Made by a program: the position numbers and the translations under genes
The notes under the pieces: model-generated
What the model was told of the DNA's origin: nothing
Database searches by the model: none
The model's input: only the letters and a program-made list of their open reading frames with translations
Part shown: positions 50,808 through 60,169 of the stretch, in pieces
Layout: each line of letters opens with the position of its first letter
How positions within the stretch are numbered: the stretch's first letter is position 1
Assembly (NCBI RefSeq): GCF_019423705.1
Contig: NZ_JAHZAX010000007.1
Coordinates: 62,001 to 126,000 of the forward strand
Length of the DNA stretch: 64,000 nt
Direction: 5' to 3'
Origin: Ruminococcus sp.
Lineage (GTDB): Bacteria; Bacillota; Clostridia; Oscillospirales; Ruminococcaceae

Positions 50808-51941
50808 ATGAACAACAGCAGAAAAATGGCGTTATCGCTGGCATTGTTTGCGGCACTTTTGTCGGCAATGTTATGCGCCTGTGGTCCTGTTGAGGACGCC
50901 GCAAACAACGTAGATAACGACAGCAGTCAGATTTCAACGGAAGCAGTTTCAGATATTGATGACAGCCTGCCTTTGCCCAACAGCACGGGCGAAAGTTCAG
51001 AGCTGGACGATAGTTCACAGGCGGAAATTATCCACGACCCAGAGCTTATTTGCGATCTTGACGAGATACCATACACCGCAAAATGCACAGTACAGGGCAA
51101 TTTCGGCGCAGGGGCAAAGCTCACAGATTATTATGGCATTAACGCAATGATAAACTCTGACCAGCCGCTTCTGAGTATACCTGTCAAGTATACTGACCCC
51201 GATTTTGGCGGCGGCACTATAACTTTTGATTATAGTGATAAAATGACCGACGAGCAGAAAGCCGACGCTGTCATAATGTACTTTGATGAGGACAGCACCT
51301 TCACAAAGCTTGAAAGCTTCAAGAGCGACAACAGCATTTCCGCAAATATCACCACAGAGGGCGTTTATATGGTCATAGACGGCTATGTTTACGATATGTT
51401 CAACGGCGAGGTCTCGGACGAAAGGCGCTATGACGTTGGTACAATGACCATAGAGCTGCCCGAATTTTCCACGGCTATCGATATTCCCGACATCGGCAAT
51501 TTTACCGCCGCAAAGGTGGAAAAGCAGGAGGTCACGATCGACGATTTTGACGGCAGGAGCGGTGTTAAGATAATATATGCGAACCTTCTTGACGGCGAGG
51601 TCGATGAAAAGTATTATGGCGTTGAGCTAACGTTGTCCTATTTCCAGCGCCTTGACAGCACGACAGTTGATGAAATGCTTGATATGTACGCAAAGTCGGC
51701 TGATGTGAATACTACCGGCGACGATAATATTTGGCTGGATTATCGTGGACTTGACCTTGGAGGTGGCAAGCGTGGCTGCGTCATTGCCGCTCTGAACGAG
51801 GGCGAAAGCGTGAATGTTCAAGGGATATACCAGCTTTCTGATAGTGAATATATACAATATAATGTGATATTGCCGCTTAAGTATATCTCAATGGTAGAAG
51901 CAAGTCTAAACTCGGCGATGACATTTAGTTTTAATAAATGA
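50808..51941 (+). CDS. Putative lipoprotein of unknown function
   Basis: 377 residues. Signal peptide with lipobox LCAC (Cys at about residue 25), a Ser/Asp-rich spacer, and a beta-rich extracellular region with no recognised domain. Residues 90-185 resemble a carbohydrate- or ligand-binding beta domain only in general composition. Probably surface-anchored. No hydrolase motif seen. Confidence 0.7.
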   Translation: MNNSRKMALSLALFAALLSAMLCACGPVEDAANNVDNDSSQISTEAVSDIDDSLPLPNSTGESSELDDSSQAEIIHDPELICDLDEIPYTAKCTVQGNFGAGAKLTDYYGINAMINSDQPLLSIPVKYTDPDFGGGTITFDYSDKMTDEQKADAVIMYFDEDSTFTKLESFKSDNSISANITTEGVYMVIDGYVYDMFNGEVSDERRYDVGTMTIELPEFSTAIDIPDIGNFTAAKVEKQEVTIDDFDGRSGVKIIYANLLDGEVDEKYYGVELTLSYFQRLDSTTVDEMLDMYAKSADVNTTGDDNIWLDYRGLDLGGGKRGCVIAALNEGESVNVQGIYQLSDSEYIQYNVILPLKYISMVEASLNSAMTFSFNK

Positions 51942-51997
51942 AATGTTCTATTAATGCAGTAAGCAGATCTTAAACAGCACAAAAGGGGAAGCAATAA

Positions 51998-52594
51998 ATG
52001 GCTCTTGAAAATAAACTTGGCATAACAAGCTCAGCAGAACTTGCTAGGGTCGAGGAGAAGATAAGTAAAGAACGTGCGGCGGAGCTTTTCAGCTCCGGTG
52101 CGATCGACAATATGAAGGCAGGAACATTTGCAACGCTTGCCGAGATACACCGCCGACTTTTTGGCGATATATACGATTTTGCAGGGAAAATTCGCACAGT
52201 CAACATTGCAAAGGGCGGATTTCGCTTCGCACCGCTGATGTATCTTGAAGCTTCTATTGCGAATATCGAAAAAATGCCACAGAATGACTTTGACAGCATA
52301 GTGGAAAAATACGTTGAGATGAACATTGCCCACCCATTCCTAGAGGGCAACGGCAGGGCAATGCGCATATGGCTGGATATGATGTTCCGCAGCGAGATCG
52401 GCAAGGCAGTTGACTGGAGCCTGATCGACAAAGAGGATTATCTTCTTGCAATGGAACGCAGCCCCATAAGAGACATTGAGATCAAGCACCTTCTGAAAAA
52501 TGCTTTGACGACTGATACAGGCAGGGAGATCTTTATGAAAGGCATAGATCAAAGCTATTACTATGAGGGCTACAATGCGTATAATTTATTTTAA
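51998..52594 (+). CDS. Fic family AMP-transferase, class III
   Basis: 198 residues. Full Fic active-site motif HPFLEGNGR (H112-R120) followed by AMRIW, so AMP (or other nucleotide) transfer is expected. Near the C-terminus SYYYEG (S186-G191) fits the (S/T)xxxE(G/N) inhibitory helix motif of class III Fic proteins such as that of Neisseria meningitidis, where the Glu blocks ATP until oligomer state or autoAMPylation releases it. No separate antitoxin gene is adjacent, which fits self-inhibition. Target unknown. Confidence 0.9.
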   Translation: MALENKLGITSSAELARVEEKISKERAAELFSSGAIDNMKAGTFATLAEIHRRLFGDIYDFAGKIRTVNIAKGGFRFAPLMYLEASIANIEKMPQNDFDSIVEKYVEMNIAHPFLEGNGRAMRIWLDMMFRSEIGKAVDWSLIDKEDYLLAMERSPIRDIEIKHLLKNALTTDTGREIFMKGIDQSYYYEGYNAYNLF

Positions 52595-52608
52595 TTCGGT
52601 GACTGCTG

Positions 52609-52645
52609 TACTATGGGAGACTTGCATAGTAGCCCGCAGTACAGA
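52609..52645 (+). other. Hairpin between the Fic gene and metY
   Basis: TACTATG (52609-52615) pairs with CATAGTA (52625-52631), and flanking GCTGTAC/GCAGTAC segments are similar to each other. No T run follows, so it is not a clear terminator. It does not look like a SAM or T-box element. Confidence 0.35.
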
Positions 52646-52680
52646 TTATGCGAATAAAAAAAAGAAAGGATTTGATTTGA

Positions 52681-53946
52681 TTGAAGATTGAAACACAATG
52701 TTTGCACGAGGGCTATACGCCTAAGAATGGAGAGCCGAGAGTAATGCCTATCGTCCAGAGCACGACTTATGTCTATGACTCCACTGATGACGTTGCGGCA
52801 GTTTTTGACGACCCGACTAAGAGCCTTATCTATTCGAGATTTGCAAACCCTACAACGGACGTTGTAGAAAAGAAGATAGCCGCTCTTGAGGGCGGCGTTG
52901 CGGCTATGTGTACGTCCAGCGGACAGGCTGCCACACTCTGCGCAATTCTCAACATCTGTCAGGCAGGCGACAGCTTTATCGCCTCAACTTCCATTTATGG
53001 CGGTACTATCAACCTGTTCAGCATTACAATGAAGCGCCTTGGTATCGAGTGCATTTACGTTGACCCAGACGCAACTGACGACGAGATACAGGCAGCTTTC
53101 AAGGACAACACAAAGCTTGTTTTCGGCGAAACTATCGCAAACCCAGCGCTGACAGTTTTCGATATCGAGCGCTTTGCGAAAATCGCCCATAAGAACGGCG
53201 TGCCGCTTATCGTCGATAACACTTTCGCAACACCTGTCCTTTGCAGACCTATTGAGTGGGGCGCTGATATCGTTATCCATTCGACCTCGAAGTATATGGA
53301 CGGCCACGCAGTACAGGTTGGCGGCGTTATCGTCGACAGCGGCAAGTTCGATTGGACAAGCGGCAAATTCCCTTGTATGACCGAGCCCGACGAAAGCTAT
53401 CACGGCATTGTCTACACCGAGCAGTATTCATTTGCGCCGTATATAATCAAGGCTAGAATGCAGCTTATGAGAGATTTCGGCTGCTATCCTGCCGCAAATT
53501 CGTCATTCCTGCTGAACCTCGGTCTGGAGACACTTTCAGTTAGAATGAAGCAGTATTGCGAAAACGCATTGAAGGTCGCAAAATTCCTCGAGGGAAATGA
53601 CAAGGTCGAGTCCGTTGCATATCCGGGACTTGAGAGCGATAAGTATCATAAGCTTGCGGAGAAGTATTTGCCGCTTGGCACATCGGGCGTAATTTCCTTT
53701 GTAATAAAGGGCGGAAGAAGCACGGCAGTCAAGTTTATGGATAGCCTTAAACTTGCGTCCAATGAAGTACACGTTGCGGATATCCGTACTTGCATACTTC
53801 ACCCAGCTTCGGCAACACATCGCCAGCTTACAGACGAGCAGCTTGTGGCCGCAGGCATAAACGGCGGAATGATAAGATTGTCAGTTGGACTGGAGAATGT
53901 GGAGGATATCATAGCAGACCTTACACAAGGCTTCAATGCTATATAA
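52681..53946 (+). CDS. metY: O-acetylhomoserine sulfhydrylase-type PLP enzyme
   Basis: Trans-sulfuration family enzyme, 421 residues; makes homocysteine from O-acetylhomoserine and sulfide, the direct sulfhydrylation route to methionine. The PLP lysine lies in HSTSKYMDGH, with YSRFANPTTD and SGQAATLCAI typical of the family. Methionine gamma-lyase activity cannot be excluded by sequence alone. Start is TTG 52681, 10 nt after AAGAAAGGA; a stop codon lies immediately upstream in frame. Confidence 0.88.
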   Translation: MKIETQCLHEGYTPKNGEPRVMPIVQSTTYVYDSTDDVAAVFDDPTKSLIYSRFANPTTDVVEKKIAALEGGVAAMCTSSGQAATLCAILNICQAGDSFIASTSIYGGTINLFSITMKRLGIECIYVDPDATDDEIQAAFKDNTKLVFGETIANPALTVFDIERFAKIAHKNGVPLIVDNTFATPVLCRPIEWGADIVIHSTSKYMDGHAVQVGGVIVDSGKFDWTSGKFPCMTEPDESYHGIVYTEQYSFAPYIIKARMQLMRDFGCYPAANSSFLLNLGLETLSVRMKQYCENALKVAKFLEGNDKVESVAYPGLESDKYHKLAEKYLPLGTSGVISFVIKGGRSTAVKFMDSLKLASNEVHVADIRTCILHPASATHRQLTDEQLVAAGINGGMIRLSVGLENVEDIIADLTQGFNAI

Positions 53947-53994
53947 AAAGCGAAAAAATACAACGGAAAAGTCTCGACTAAAATCCAAAAACTA

Positions 53995-54162
53995 GCGCAG
54001 CGAAAGCGCCTGCCAGGGTCTCTGGGCAGAGCCCTGAGCAGGTTAAATTTCTTGTTCGGCATTGCTCACAAGAAATTGGACAGAGCCTCATTCGGCGATA
54101 GCCGACTTTAGTAGGCGCAGAAAATGAAAAGAAGCACAACGGAAGTTGCTGCTTCTTTTTTG
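53995..54162 (+). other. Structured multi-hairpin segment ending in a terminator
   Basis: GCGCCT (54006-54011) can pair with AGGCGC (54113-54118), enclosing three hairpins: CAGGGTCT...AGAGCCCTG, TTTCTTGT...ACAAGAAA and CGGCGATAGCCG. A terminator follows at 54127-54162. It may be the metY 3' region, a small RNA or a repeat element. No own promoter was found. Confidence 0.4.
54127..54162 (+). terminator. Terminator downstream of metY
   Basis: AAAAGAAGCA and CAAC pair with GTTG and TGCTTCTTTT, followed by TTTTTG. Confidence 0.8.
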
Positions 54163-54276
54163 TTATGTCGAAGCAAATATCCTGCGCCGATCTCATTGCA
54201 GTAAGTCCGCTCGCAAAAAGCGAAGCGATTTTGCGACACAGCTCCGTAATAAACCTGTGAGGCCACTCAAAAATAG

Positions 54277-54305
54277 TTGCAAATAAAGCGGATATGTGTT
54301 ATAAT
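54277..54305 (+). promoter_or_regulatory. Promoter of the cysteine desulfurase gene
   Basis: TTGCAA (54277-54282), 17 nt, TATAAT (54300-54305). It shows that in-frame starts before about 54312 are not transcribed, supporting the TTG start at 54376. Confidence 0.7.
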
Positions 54306-54375
54306 AAATATAACTGCGATCATAAAAGCAACATCAACAAAAGCAATGTTGCCTCTGCGAAAGGACTTGAAAAGT

Positions 54376-55506
54376 TTGATATATCTTGATAATGCCGCCA
54401 CAACAAAACCTTGTGACGAAGCGAAAAACGGCGTGATGAAAGGGCTGGAGTGTTTCGGCAACCCGTCCTCTCTCCATAAAGCAGGTCTCGATGCCGAACT
54501 GTTGGTGTCTCAGGCTCGTGAAGTAATCGCCGACTCTATCGGCGTCACACCCGATGAGATCTATTTCACTTCGGGCGCAACGGAAAGCAATAATACCGCC
54601 ATTTTCGGCGCTTTCAAAGCCCACGGCAAACGCAAAAAACGTGTCGTTACGACAACTGTCGAGCACCCAGCCGTGCGAAATCCTGCGGACGAACTTGAAA
54701 AACTCGGCTGCGAAGTAATTCGCATTGCACCGGACGAAAACGGCGAAATAAACGCCCGTGATATTTTCGCTGCGGTCAATGACGATACCTTCCTTGTTAG
54801 CTGTATGCTGGTCAATAACGAGACGGGCTATATCCTGCCTGTTGCGAAAGCGTTTTCGATGATAAAGAAAAAATATCCTGCCGTGCTCACCCATTGCGAC
54901 TGCGTTCAGGGCTTTATGAAGCTGCCTGTCAAGGCGAAAAAACTCGGCGCAGATATGATATCCCTCAGCGGCCATAAGGTCTATGCACCAAAGGGTATCG
55001 GTGCGCTGTATGTGAAAAAAGGCGTGCATATACCGCCTTTTATGCTGGGTGGCGGACAGGAAAAAGGTTTCCGCTCGGGTACTGAATCTGTTCCACTTAT
55101 CTGCGGTTTTGGCGAAGCTGTCAAAAAACTTGCGCCGAATATCGAGGAGAACTTTGAAAAGACTTCCAAGCTTCAAAAGTATTTTATCGAAAAATGCTCA
55201 GAAAACGGCGAAATTTTCGTGAATTCCCGTGAGGGCGGTTCGCCTTATGTGACGAGTATCGCCGTCAAAGGGCTGAAATCTGAGGTGCTTTTACACTACC
55301 TCGAGAAGCGTGAGATCTACGTATCAAGCGGCTCAGCCTGCTCAAAGGGCAAAAAAAGTTCCGTGCTCAAGGAGTTCAAATACCCCGAACAGAACCTCGA
55401 TTCAACGCTGAGAATAAGCTTTAGTATCGACACAACAAAGGAAGATATCGACGCACTTATGGACGGAATATCTGCGGCGCAGTCGGAGCTTTGCAGGATA
55501 AAATAA
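54376..55506 (+). CDS. Cysteine desulfurase, NifS/IscS type
   Basis: PLP enzyme, 376 residues, that moves sulfur from cysteine to an active-site Cys. Motifs: IYLDNAATT start, THCDCVQ, PLP lysine in SLSGHKVYAPKG, and active Cys in SSGSACSKG. Start TTG 54376 after AAAGGA; an ATG at 54346 has no binding site. It lies 150 bp before thiI on the same strand, so its main partner is probably ThiI in tRNA 4-thiouridine (and possibly thiazole) synthesis. Confidence 0.92.
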   Translation: MIYLDNAATTKPCDEAKNGVMKGLECFGNPSSLHKAGLDAELLVSQAREVIADSIGVTPDEIYFTSGATESNNTAIFGAFKAHGKRKKRVVTTTVEHPAVRNPADELEKLGCEVIRIAPDENGEINARDIFAAVNDDTFLVSCMLVNNETGYILPVAKAFSMIKKKYPAVLTHCDCVQGFMKLPVKAKKLGADMISLSGHKVYAPKGIGALYVKKGVHIPPFMLGGGQEKGFRSGTESVPLICGFGEAVKKLAPNIEENFEKTSKLQKYFIEKCSENGEIFVNSREGGSPYVTSIAVKGLKSEVLLHYLEKREIYVSSGSACSKGKKSSVLKEFKYPEQNLDSTLRISFSIDTTKEDIDALMDGISAAQSELCRIK

Positions 55507-55656
55507 GCAAAATTTAAGCGCAAAAAATGTGCGAACAAATATTTTATACTATATTATAAGGGGACGGCTGAAAAAGGTCGGAATTTTGAGAAAAAATTTT
55601 TGAATATTTTGATTATTTTAATATCAAGTCGGAAAAACCGAAGGAGAAAATAGAAA

Positions 55657-56832
55657 ATGAAAGAAATTATTTTGTGCAAATATGGCGAGATCGCATTGAA
55701 GGGTCTCAATAAGTCCAGCTTTGAAAGTATGATGACAAAAAGCGTCAAAAGACGTCTGAGAAGCTGCGGACAGTTTTCCGTTTCAAAGGCGCAGTCAACA
55801 CTCTATGTTGAACCGCTGAACGACGAGAGCGACGTTGACGAAGCTGTCGAAAAGCTGTCGAAAGTTTTCGGTATCGTTAAGCTTTGCCGCTGCTGCGTGC
55901 TCGAAAAGGATATGAATGAGATACTCACAAAGTCCCTTGACTATATCGAGGACGAAATGGAGGCCGCAAGGACTTTCAAGGTCGACGCAAAGCGTTCCGA
56001 TAAGAAGTTCCCGTTCAAGTCACCAGAAATTTGTATCGAAATGGGCGGAAAAATTCTTGAAAGATTTCCACACCTCAAGGTCGATGTCCATAACCCTGAC
56101 GTTGTGGTAACAGTCGAAATAAGAGAAACAAACGCCTATGTTCACGCAGGCTCTATCGAGGGCGCAGGCGGAATCCCTGTTGGCTCAAGCGGAAAGGCTA
56201 TGCTGCTGCTTTCGGGCGGAATAGATTCACCTGTGGCAGGTTATATGATGGCAAGACGTGGCGCAATAATCTCGGCTATCCACTTTGAAGCGCCACCTTA
56301 TACCTCTGACAGAGCGAAAATGAAGGTGGAAAAGCTTGCGAAAATAATCACAGCTTATTGCGGCGATATCAATTTCTATTGCGTGCCTTTCACGGAGATA
56401 CAGGAGCTTTTGAGGGATAATTGCCCCGAGGAGCTTTTCACGATACTGATGAGACGTCTTATGATGGAGATCGCCCAGCGCATCTGCGAAAAGGAGGATA
56501 TCCAAGCCCTCGTTACAGGCGAAAGCCTTGGACAGGTGGCAAGCCAAACGATGTATGCTATGGTCTGCACCGACGCCGCTTGCAGAATGCCAGTTTTCAG
56601 ACCTTGCGTCGGAATGGACAAGTCCGAGATCGTTGAGATCGCACGAAAGATAGATACTTTCGATACATCTATCCTGCCTTATGAGGATTGCTGCACCGTG
56701 TTCACACCAAAGCACCCTAAGACAAGACCGAACCTTGCGGACGTTGAAGCGGCGCAGAATTCCTTCGATTGGGAGCCTTATATCCAAAAGGCTATCGAGG
56801 GAACAAAGCCTTATCTTATCAGGAACGAATAG
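55657..56832 (+). CDS. thiI: ThiI, tRNA 4-thiouridine synthetase
   Basis: 391 residues: N-terminal ferredoxin-like and THUMP domains (1-165) and PP-loop adenylation domain (LLLSGGIDSPVAG, about residue 185). No C-terminal rhodanese domain, as is usual in Firmicutes, where a dedicated desulfurase supplies the sulfur. ATG follows AAGGAGAAAA. Acts on U8 of tRNA. Confidence 0.95.
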   Translation: MKEIILCKYGEIALKGLNKSSFESMMTKSVKRRLRSCGQFSVSKAQSTLYVEPLNDESDVDEAVEKLSKVFGIVKLCRCCVLEKDMNEILTKSLDYIEDEMEAARTFKVDAKRSDKKFPFKSPEICIEMGGKILERFPHLKVDVHNPDVVVTVEIRETNAYVHAGSIEGAGGIPVGSSGKAMLLLSGGIDSPVAGYMMARRGAIISAIHFEAPPYTSDRAKMKVEKLAKIITAYCGDINFYCVPFTEIQELLRDNCPEELFTILMRRLMMEIAQRICEKEDIQALVTGESLGQVASQTMYAMVCTDAACRMPVFRPCVGMDKSEIVEIARKIDTFDTSILPYEDCCTVFTPKHPKTRPNLADVEAAQNSFDWEPYIQKAIEGTKPYLIRNE

Positions 56833-56922
56833 GTTACAAAGAGGTTAAAATGTAACCGAAATTAAATCAGTCGTACGATTTTTTGTACAGGAAAACGGCT
56901 GCGAAATATGTAGATTTTTGAG

Positions 56923-56951
56923 GAAAAGCCCCGATTTACGAGGGCTTTTCT
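56923..56951 (+). terminator. Terminator downstream of thiI
   Basis: GAAAAGCCC (56923-56931) with GGGCTTTTC (56942-56950). The tail TTGCGG is T-poor, so the signal is moderate. A GGTTAC...GTAACC dyad lies at about 56833-56858. The rest of 56833-57138 shows no gene. Confidence 0.6.
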
Positions 56952-57138
56952 TGCGGCCTGGTTCATTTGTTTTTGAGAATAATATAATGAAAAAGCGGTA
57001 AATCGGTAACAAAAGCGTAACAATATCTTGCGGATTATGGCTATCATATTGGTTTGCAAAAGCTGTCGAATTAACAAAATCGTCAAAATAGGGCGATTTT
57101 TTATGTGCAATATATAAGTAAAAGGGGCGTATAAGTCT

Positions 57139-57696
57139 ATGAATTTTGCTGAAGGTGACAAAGTGGTTACAGAAAGTATTGACATTGTTACAAAAAGTGT
57201 AGTAAAATATATGATAAAGAACGGTCTCAGACTGTGTACTGCCGAAAGCTGTACAGGCGGAATGATAAGCCAAACAGTCACGGAGGTCGCAGGGGCTTCA
57301 CAAATGTTTCTCGGCGGTGCCTGCACTTATACCGAGGAAGTGAAGATGAAGCTGCTGGGCGTGAAAGGGGAGACCCTAGAAAAGTTCTCGGTCTATTCCG
57401 AACAGACGGCTGGCGAAATGAGCAGCGGTGCAATGAAGCTTTTCGGTGCGGATTGTGCGGTGGCTGTTACAGGTATCGCAGGACCCGGGGGCGGAACAGA
57501 GGATAAGCCTGTGGGCACGGTATATGTGTCGGTGAGAAATGACAGGCGTGAGATCGTGAGGACGCTCAGACTTGACAAAGAATATGAGAATTTAGACAGA
57601 AGAATGATCCGTATGATAACAACACTGAAAGCACTTGAGATGGTGCTGGAGCTTTATGGGCAGAAAACGGAGGACGACATTAATGTCAATGGCTAA
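57139..57696 (+). CDS. CinA C-terminal domain protein, nicotinamide-nucleotide amidase type
   Basis: 185 residues, only the C-terminal CinA domain (LCTAESCTGGMISQTVTEVAG, VTGIAGPGGGTEDKPVGTVY). Such stand-alone proteins deamidate nicotinamide mononucleotide to nicotinate mononucleotide in NAD recycling. The end overlaps the sortase gene start by 14 bp. Confidence 0.92.
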   Translation: MNFAEGDKVVTESIDIVTKSVVKYMIKNGLRLCTAESCTGGMISQTVTEVAGASQMFLGGACTYTEEVKMKLLGVKGETLEKFSVYSEQTAGEMSSGAMKLFGADCAVAVTGIAGPGGGTEDKPVGTVYVSVRNDRREIVRTLRLDKEYENLDRRMIRMITTLKALEMVLELYGQKTEDDINVNG

Positions 57697-58753
57697 TGAA
57701 ACTATGAATCTGTCTGAAAAGGACGATACGAACTTTTTTATAAGAGTTGTAAAATATTTTATCCCGTGGAAGGGCGACGGCAAGGGCGAGATATTCAGAA
57801 AGATCGTTTTTATGTTTTCGATCGTTCTGTTCTGTATCTCACTTAACCAGCTTGCTGATTTTCTTAAAGCTGACGAACAGGATCAGACTTATATGCAGGA
57901 GATCGTAAATTACGAACCTGATTTCAGCGATACTGTAGATCAGACAAAGAATAATGGCGAGGACGATGTGGATATATCCGATCCTGAGGCTGCTCAGAAG
58001 GATAGAAAAGTTCAAGACTGGGCAAAGAAGCTTCTCAAAAGGAATAAAGACGTTGTGGGCTGGATAAAGATACCCGGTTTTAAGAATTCCGCAGGCGATG
58101 AATATATCAATTTCCCGGTTCTGCAAGGCGAGGATAATGAATATTATCTTTATAAGAACCTTGACAAGCAGTATTACGAGTCGGGAAGCATTTATGCAGA
58201 CGCTTGGTCTACTATCAATAAGGACGGTCAGTCGGACAATATCACGATCTATGGTCACAATATGAGATATGTAGGCACTTCTTTCACTCATCTGACTGAG
58301 TATAAGAAAGGCGTTGACTTCTTAAAGAAATATCCTGTTATAGAGTTCAATACCATATATGAGAACAACGTAAAGTACGTTATAGTCGGCGCTTTTGCCA
58401 CGAACGTTTACGAAAATCAGGACGACGGCAAGGTGTTCAAATATTGGACAACACGTTATTTTGACGACGCCGATTACAAGTTCGACGAATGGATCGACGA
58501 GGTAAAGAAGCGCTCTTGGTATTCAAGCGATATCGACTGCACGGAGGACGACAAGTACATCTCGCTTTCAACTTGTACAAATGAGACCTCTAATCTGCGT
58601 TGGGTCATCGTTGCAAAGAAGATGACGGCTGAGGACAACCTCGACCTTATCATCGACTCATATAAGGACAAGGACAACAAGGATATCTATTTCCCTAAGT
58701 GCTGGAGAAGCGTTTACGGCAACAACAAAAAATACTTCGGCTGGGATTACTAA
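57683..58753 (+). CDS. Class B-like sortase
   Basis: 356 residues, membrane-anchored transpeptidase. One membrane helix (about 35-55), a charged linker, and the sortase B fold with catalytic His in YGHNM, Cys in LSTCTNE and Arg in LRWVIV. ATG 57683 lies 9 nt after GGAGG. No LPXTG or NPQTN-type substrate gene was found in the window, so its targets are elsewhere or use another signal. Confidence 0.92.
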   Translation: MSMANETMNLSEKDDTNFFIRVVKYFIPWKGDGKGEIFRKIVFMFSIVLFCISLNQLADFLKADEQDQTYMQEIVNYEPDFSDTVDQTKNNGEDDVDISDPEAAQKDRKVQDWAKKLLKRNKDVVGWIKIPGFKNSAGDEYINFPVLQGEDNEYYLYKNLDKQYYESGSIYADAWSTINKDGQSDNITIYGHNMRYVGTSFTHLTEYKKGVDFLKKYPVIEFNTIYENNVKYVIVGAFATNVYENQDDGKVFKYWTTRYFDDADYKFDEWIDEVKKRSWYSSDIDCTEDDKYISLSTCTNETSNLRWVIVAKKMTAEDNLDLIIDSYKDKDNKDIYFPKCWRSVYGNNKKYFGWDY

Positions 58754-58765
58754 ATTTTTAGTTTA

Positions 58766-58798
58766 TTACACCTTATAACTTCATTTGAGGTGTAAAAT
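58766..58798 (+). terminator. Possible terminator downstream of the sortase gene
   Basis: TTACACCT (58766-58773) with AGGTGTAA (58788-58795); T run weak. Confidence 0.45.
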
Positions 58799-58879
58799 AT
58801 AAATTAGCTGTGGTCAATCTCACAGACCACGGTGAAGACGGTTTGCTTGCAGACGGTCGGAAAGGGTAATGTGATAAAA

Positions 58880-59998
58880 ATGAAGCAGAAAAAAACTGAA
58901 GACAGCTTTAAGCGTTCAGCTAAGCCGTCGGTCAGGAAAGTAGGAACAATGCTGAGCTGCGGCGCTATGGCGGTGCTTATGGTCGGAACAGTAAGTATCT
59001 TCGGACTTACTTCTGATAACAAAAAGGCTCAGAAGGACACAAAAGCTGCAATAACCAACACTAAGACCACTTCTGTGACAGAAGCAGAAACTGAGAGAGA
59101 TGAGACTTATACTTCAATGAATACCGTGACTTGGAAAAAGGCCGGTATCAGCGAGTATGAAATGGCTGAAGTGCAGTCAGAGACAACAACTGCCGCTTCA
59201 ACTACCAAGAAAAAGACAGAAACAACTACAAGTGCAGCTAAAGAGACCAAGATCGACAGCACAAAGATGTATGCAACCGATATCGTGAATATCAGAACTA
59301 AGGCTGATAAGAACGCTGATATCGCCGCAACTCTCACAACTGATGACGAGGTCGTTGTATCAGCAGAAACAAGCGACGGCTGGTACAAGGTTACATACGG
59401 CGAGTATGCTGGTTATGTGATGAAGGAATATCTCACAAATACTGTTCCTGCTTCGGTAAAGGCTCAGAGCGAGACCAAGACCGAGACCACTACCACAAAG
59501 GCTCAGACAACGACAGCTAAAAAGACAGAGGCTAAGACGACTGCCGCCCAGACTACTAAGGCGCAGACAGCCAAAGCCACAACAGCTGCCACAACAAAGA
59601 CAGAAGCAGGAAGCAATCCTGTGATAAGCTATACTGACGAAGAGTTCGATATGCTTTGCTACGTCCTTCAGGGCGAGGTGGGCAACTGCTCTGAAAACAG
59701 CAAGATCGCTGTTGCAAATGTTATCATCAACAGAGTGAAGTCGGGCAGATTTGGCAGCTCAATAAAGGCTGTTCTTACTGCACCGAACCAGTTCACAGCG
59801 ATCAGCGGCTATTACAGCGGCAGAAACACTCCTTCACAGAACACTATCGACTGTGCAAAGAGAGCACTCTACGGCGAGGATAATACAAACGGAGCAACTT
59901 ATTACTACGCTCCACAGTATTGCGGCGGAAGCACAGCTGCTTGGTTCGAGTCCCTTACGTTCTGTATGGAACTTGACGGTCAGAGATATTTTAAGTAA
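58880..59998 (+). CDS. Secreted SH3 and SleB-type cell wall hydrolase
   Basis: About 372 residues. N-terminal membrane/signal segment (about 22-45), Thr-rich linker, an SH3b wall-binding domain (about 135-195, ATDIVNIRTKADKNADIAAT), a long Thr/Ala/Lys linker, and a C-terminal Hydrolase_2 (SleB/CwlJ-type) domain (about 265-372; LQGEVGNCSENSKIAVANVI). It should cut peptidoglycan, possibly the spore cortex or vegetative wall. Start chosen at ATG 58880; GTG at 58871 is in frame and possible. Confidence 0.87.
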   Translation: MKQKKTEDSFKRSAKPSVRKVGTMLSCGAMAVLMVGTVSIFGLTSDNKKAQKDTKAAITNTKTTSVTEAETERDETYTSMNTVTWKKAGISEYEMAEVQSETTTAASTTKKKTETTTSAAKETKIDSTKMYATDIVNIRTKADKNADIAATLTTDDEVVVSAETSDGWYKVTYGEYAGYVMKEYLTNTVPASVKAQSETKTETTTTKAQTTTAKKTEAKTTAAQTTKAQTAKATTAATTKTEAGSNPVISYTDEEFDMLCYVLQGEVGNCSENSKIAVANVIINRVKSGRFGSSIKAVLTAPNQFTAISGYYSGRNTPSQNTIDCAKRALYGEDNTNGATYYYAPQYCGGSTAAWFESLTFCMELDGQRYFK

Positions 59999-60046
59999 TT
60001 GGCTATTATGCTGATTATGTAGTGTAAAAATTGTATATTATGCTGA

Positions 60047-60085
60047 AAAGTCAGGACAGAGCTAACCTTTGTCTTGACTTTTTTT
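60047..60085 (+). terminator. Terminator of the SleB-type gene
   Basis: AAGTCAGGACAGAG pairs with TTTGTCTTGACTT with one mismatch region, followed by TTTTTTT. Confidence 0.8.
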
Positions 60086-60169
60086 CAGTATTTGATAAAC
60101 TAATACTAGGTATGAAATGATAGATTTTTTAAATGTACTATGGAAGGTCATTGTTAAGGACAGGTAATT

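Noticed and set aside
54277..54375. Longer N-terminus of the cysteine desulfurase
   Set aside because: This stretch contains the promoter, and the extra residues have no family character.
58808..58832. GTGGTC/GACCAC dyad before the SleB-type gene as a riboswitch
   Set aside because: Single short hairpin without terminator or known core.
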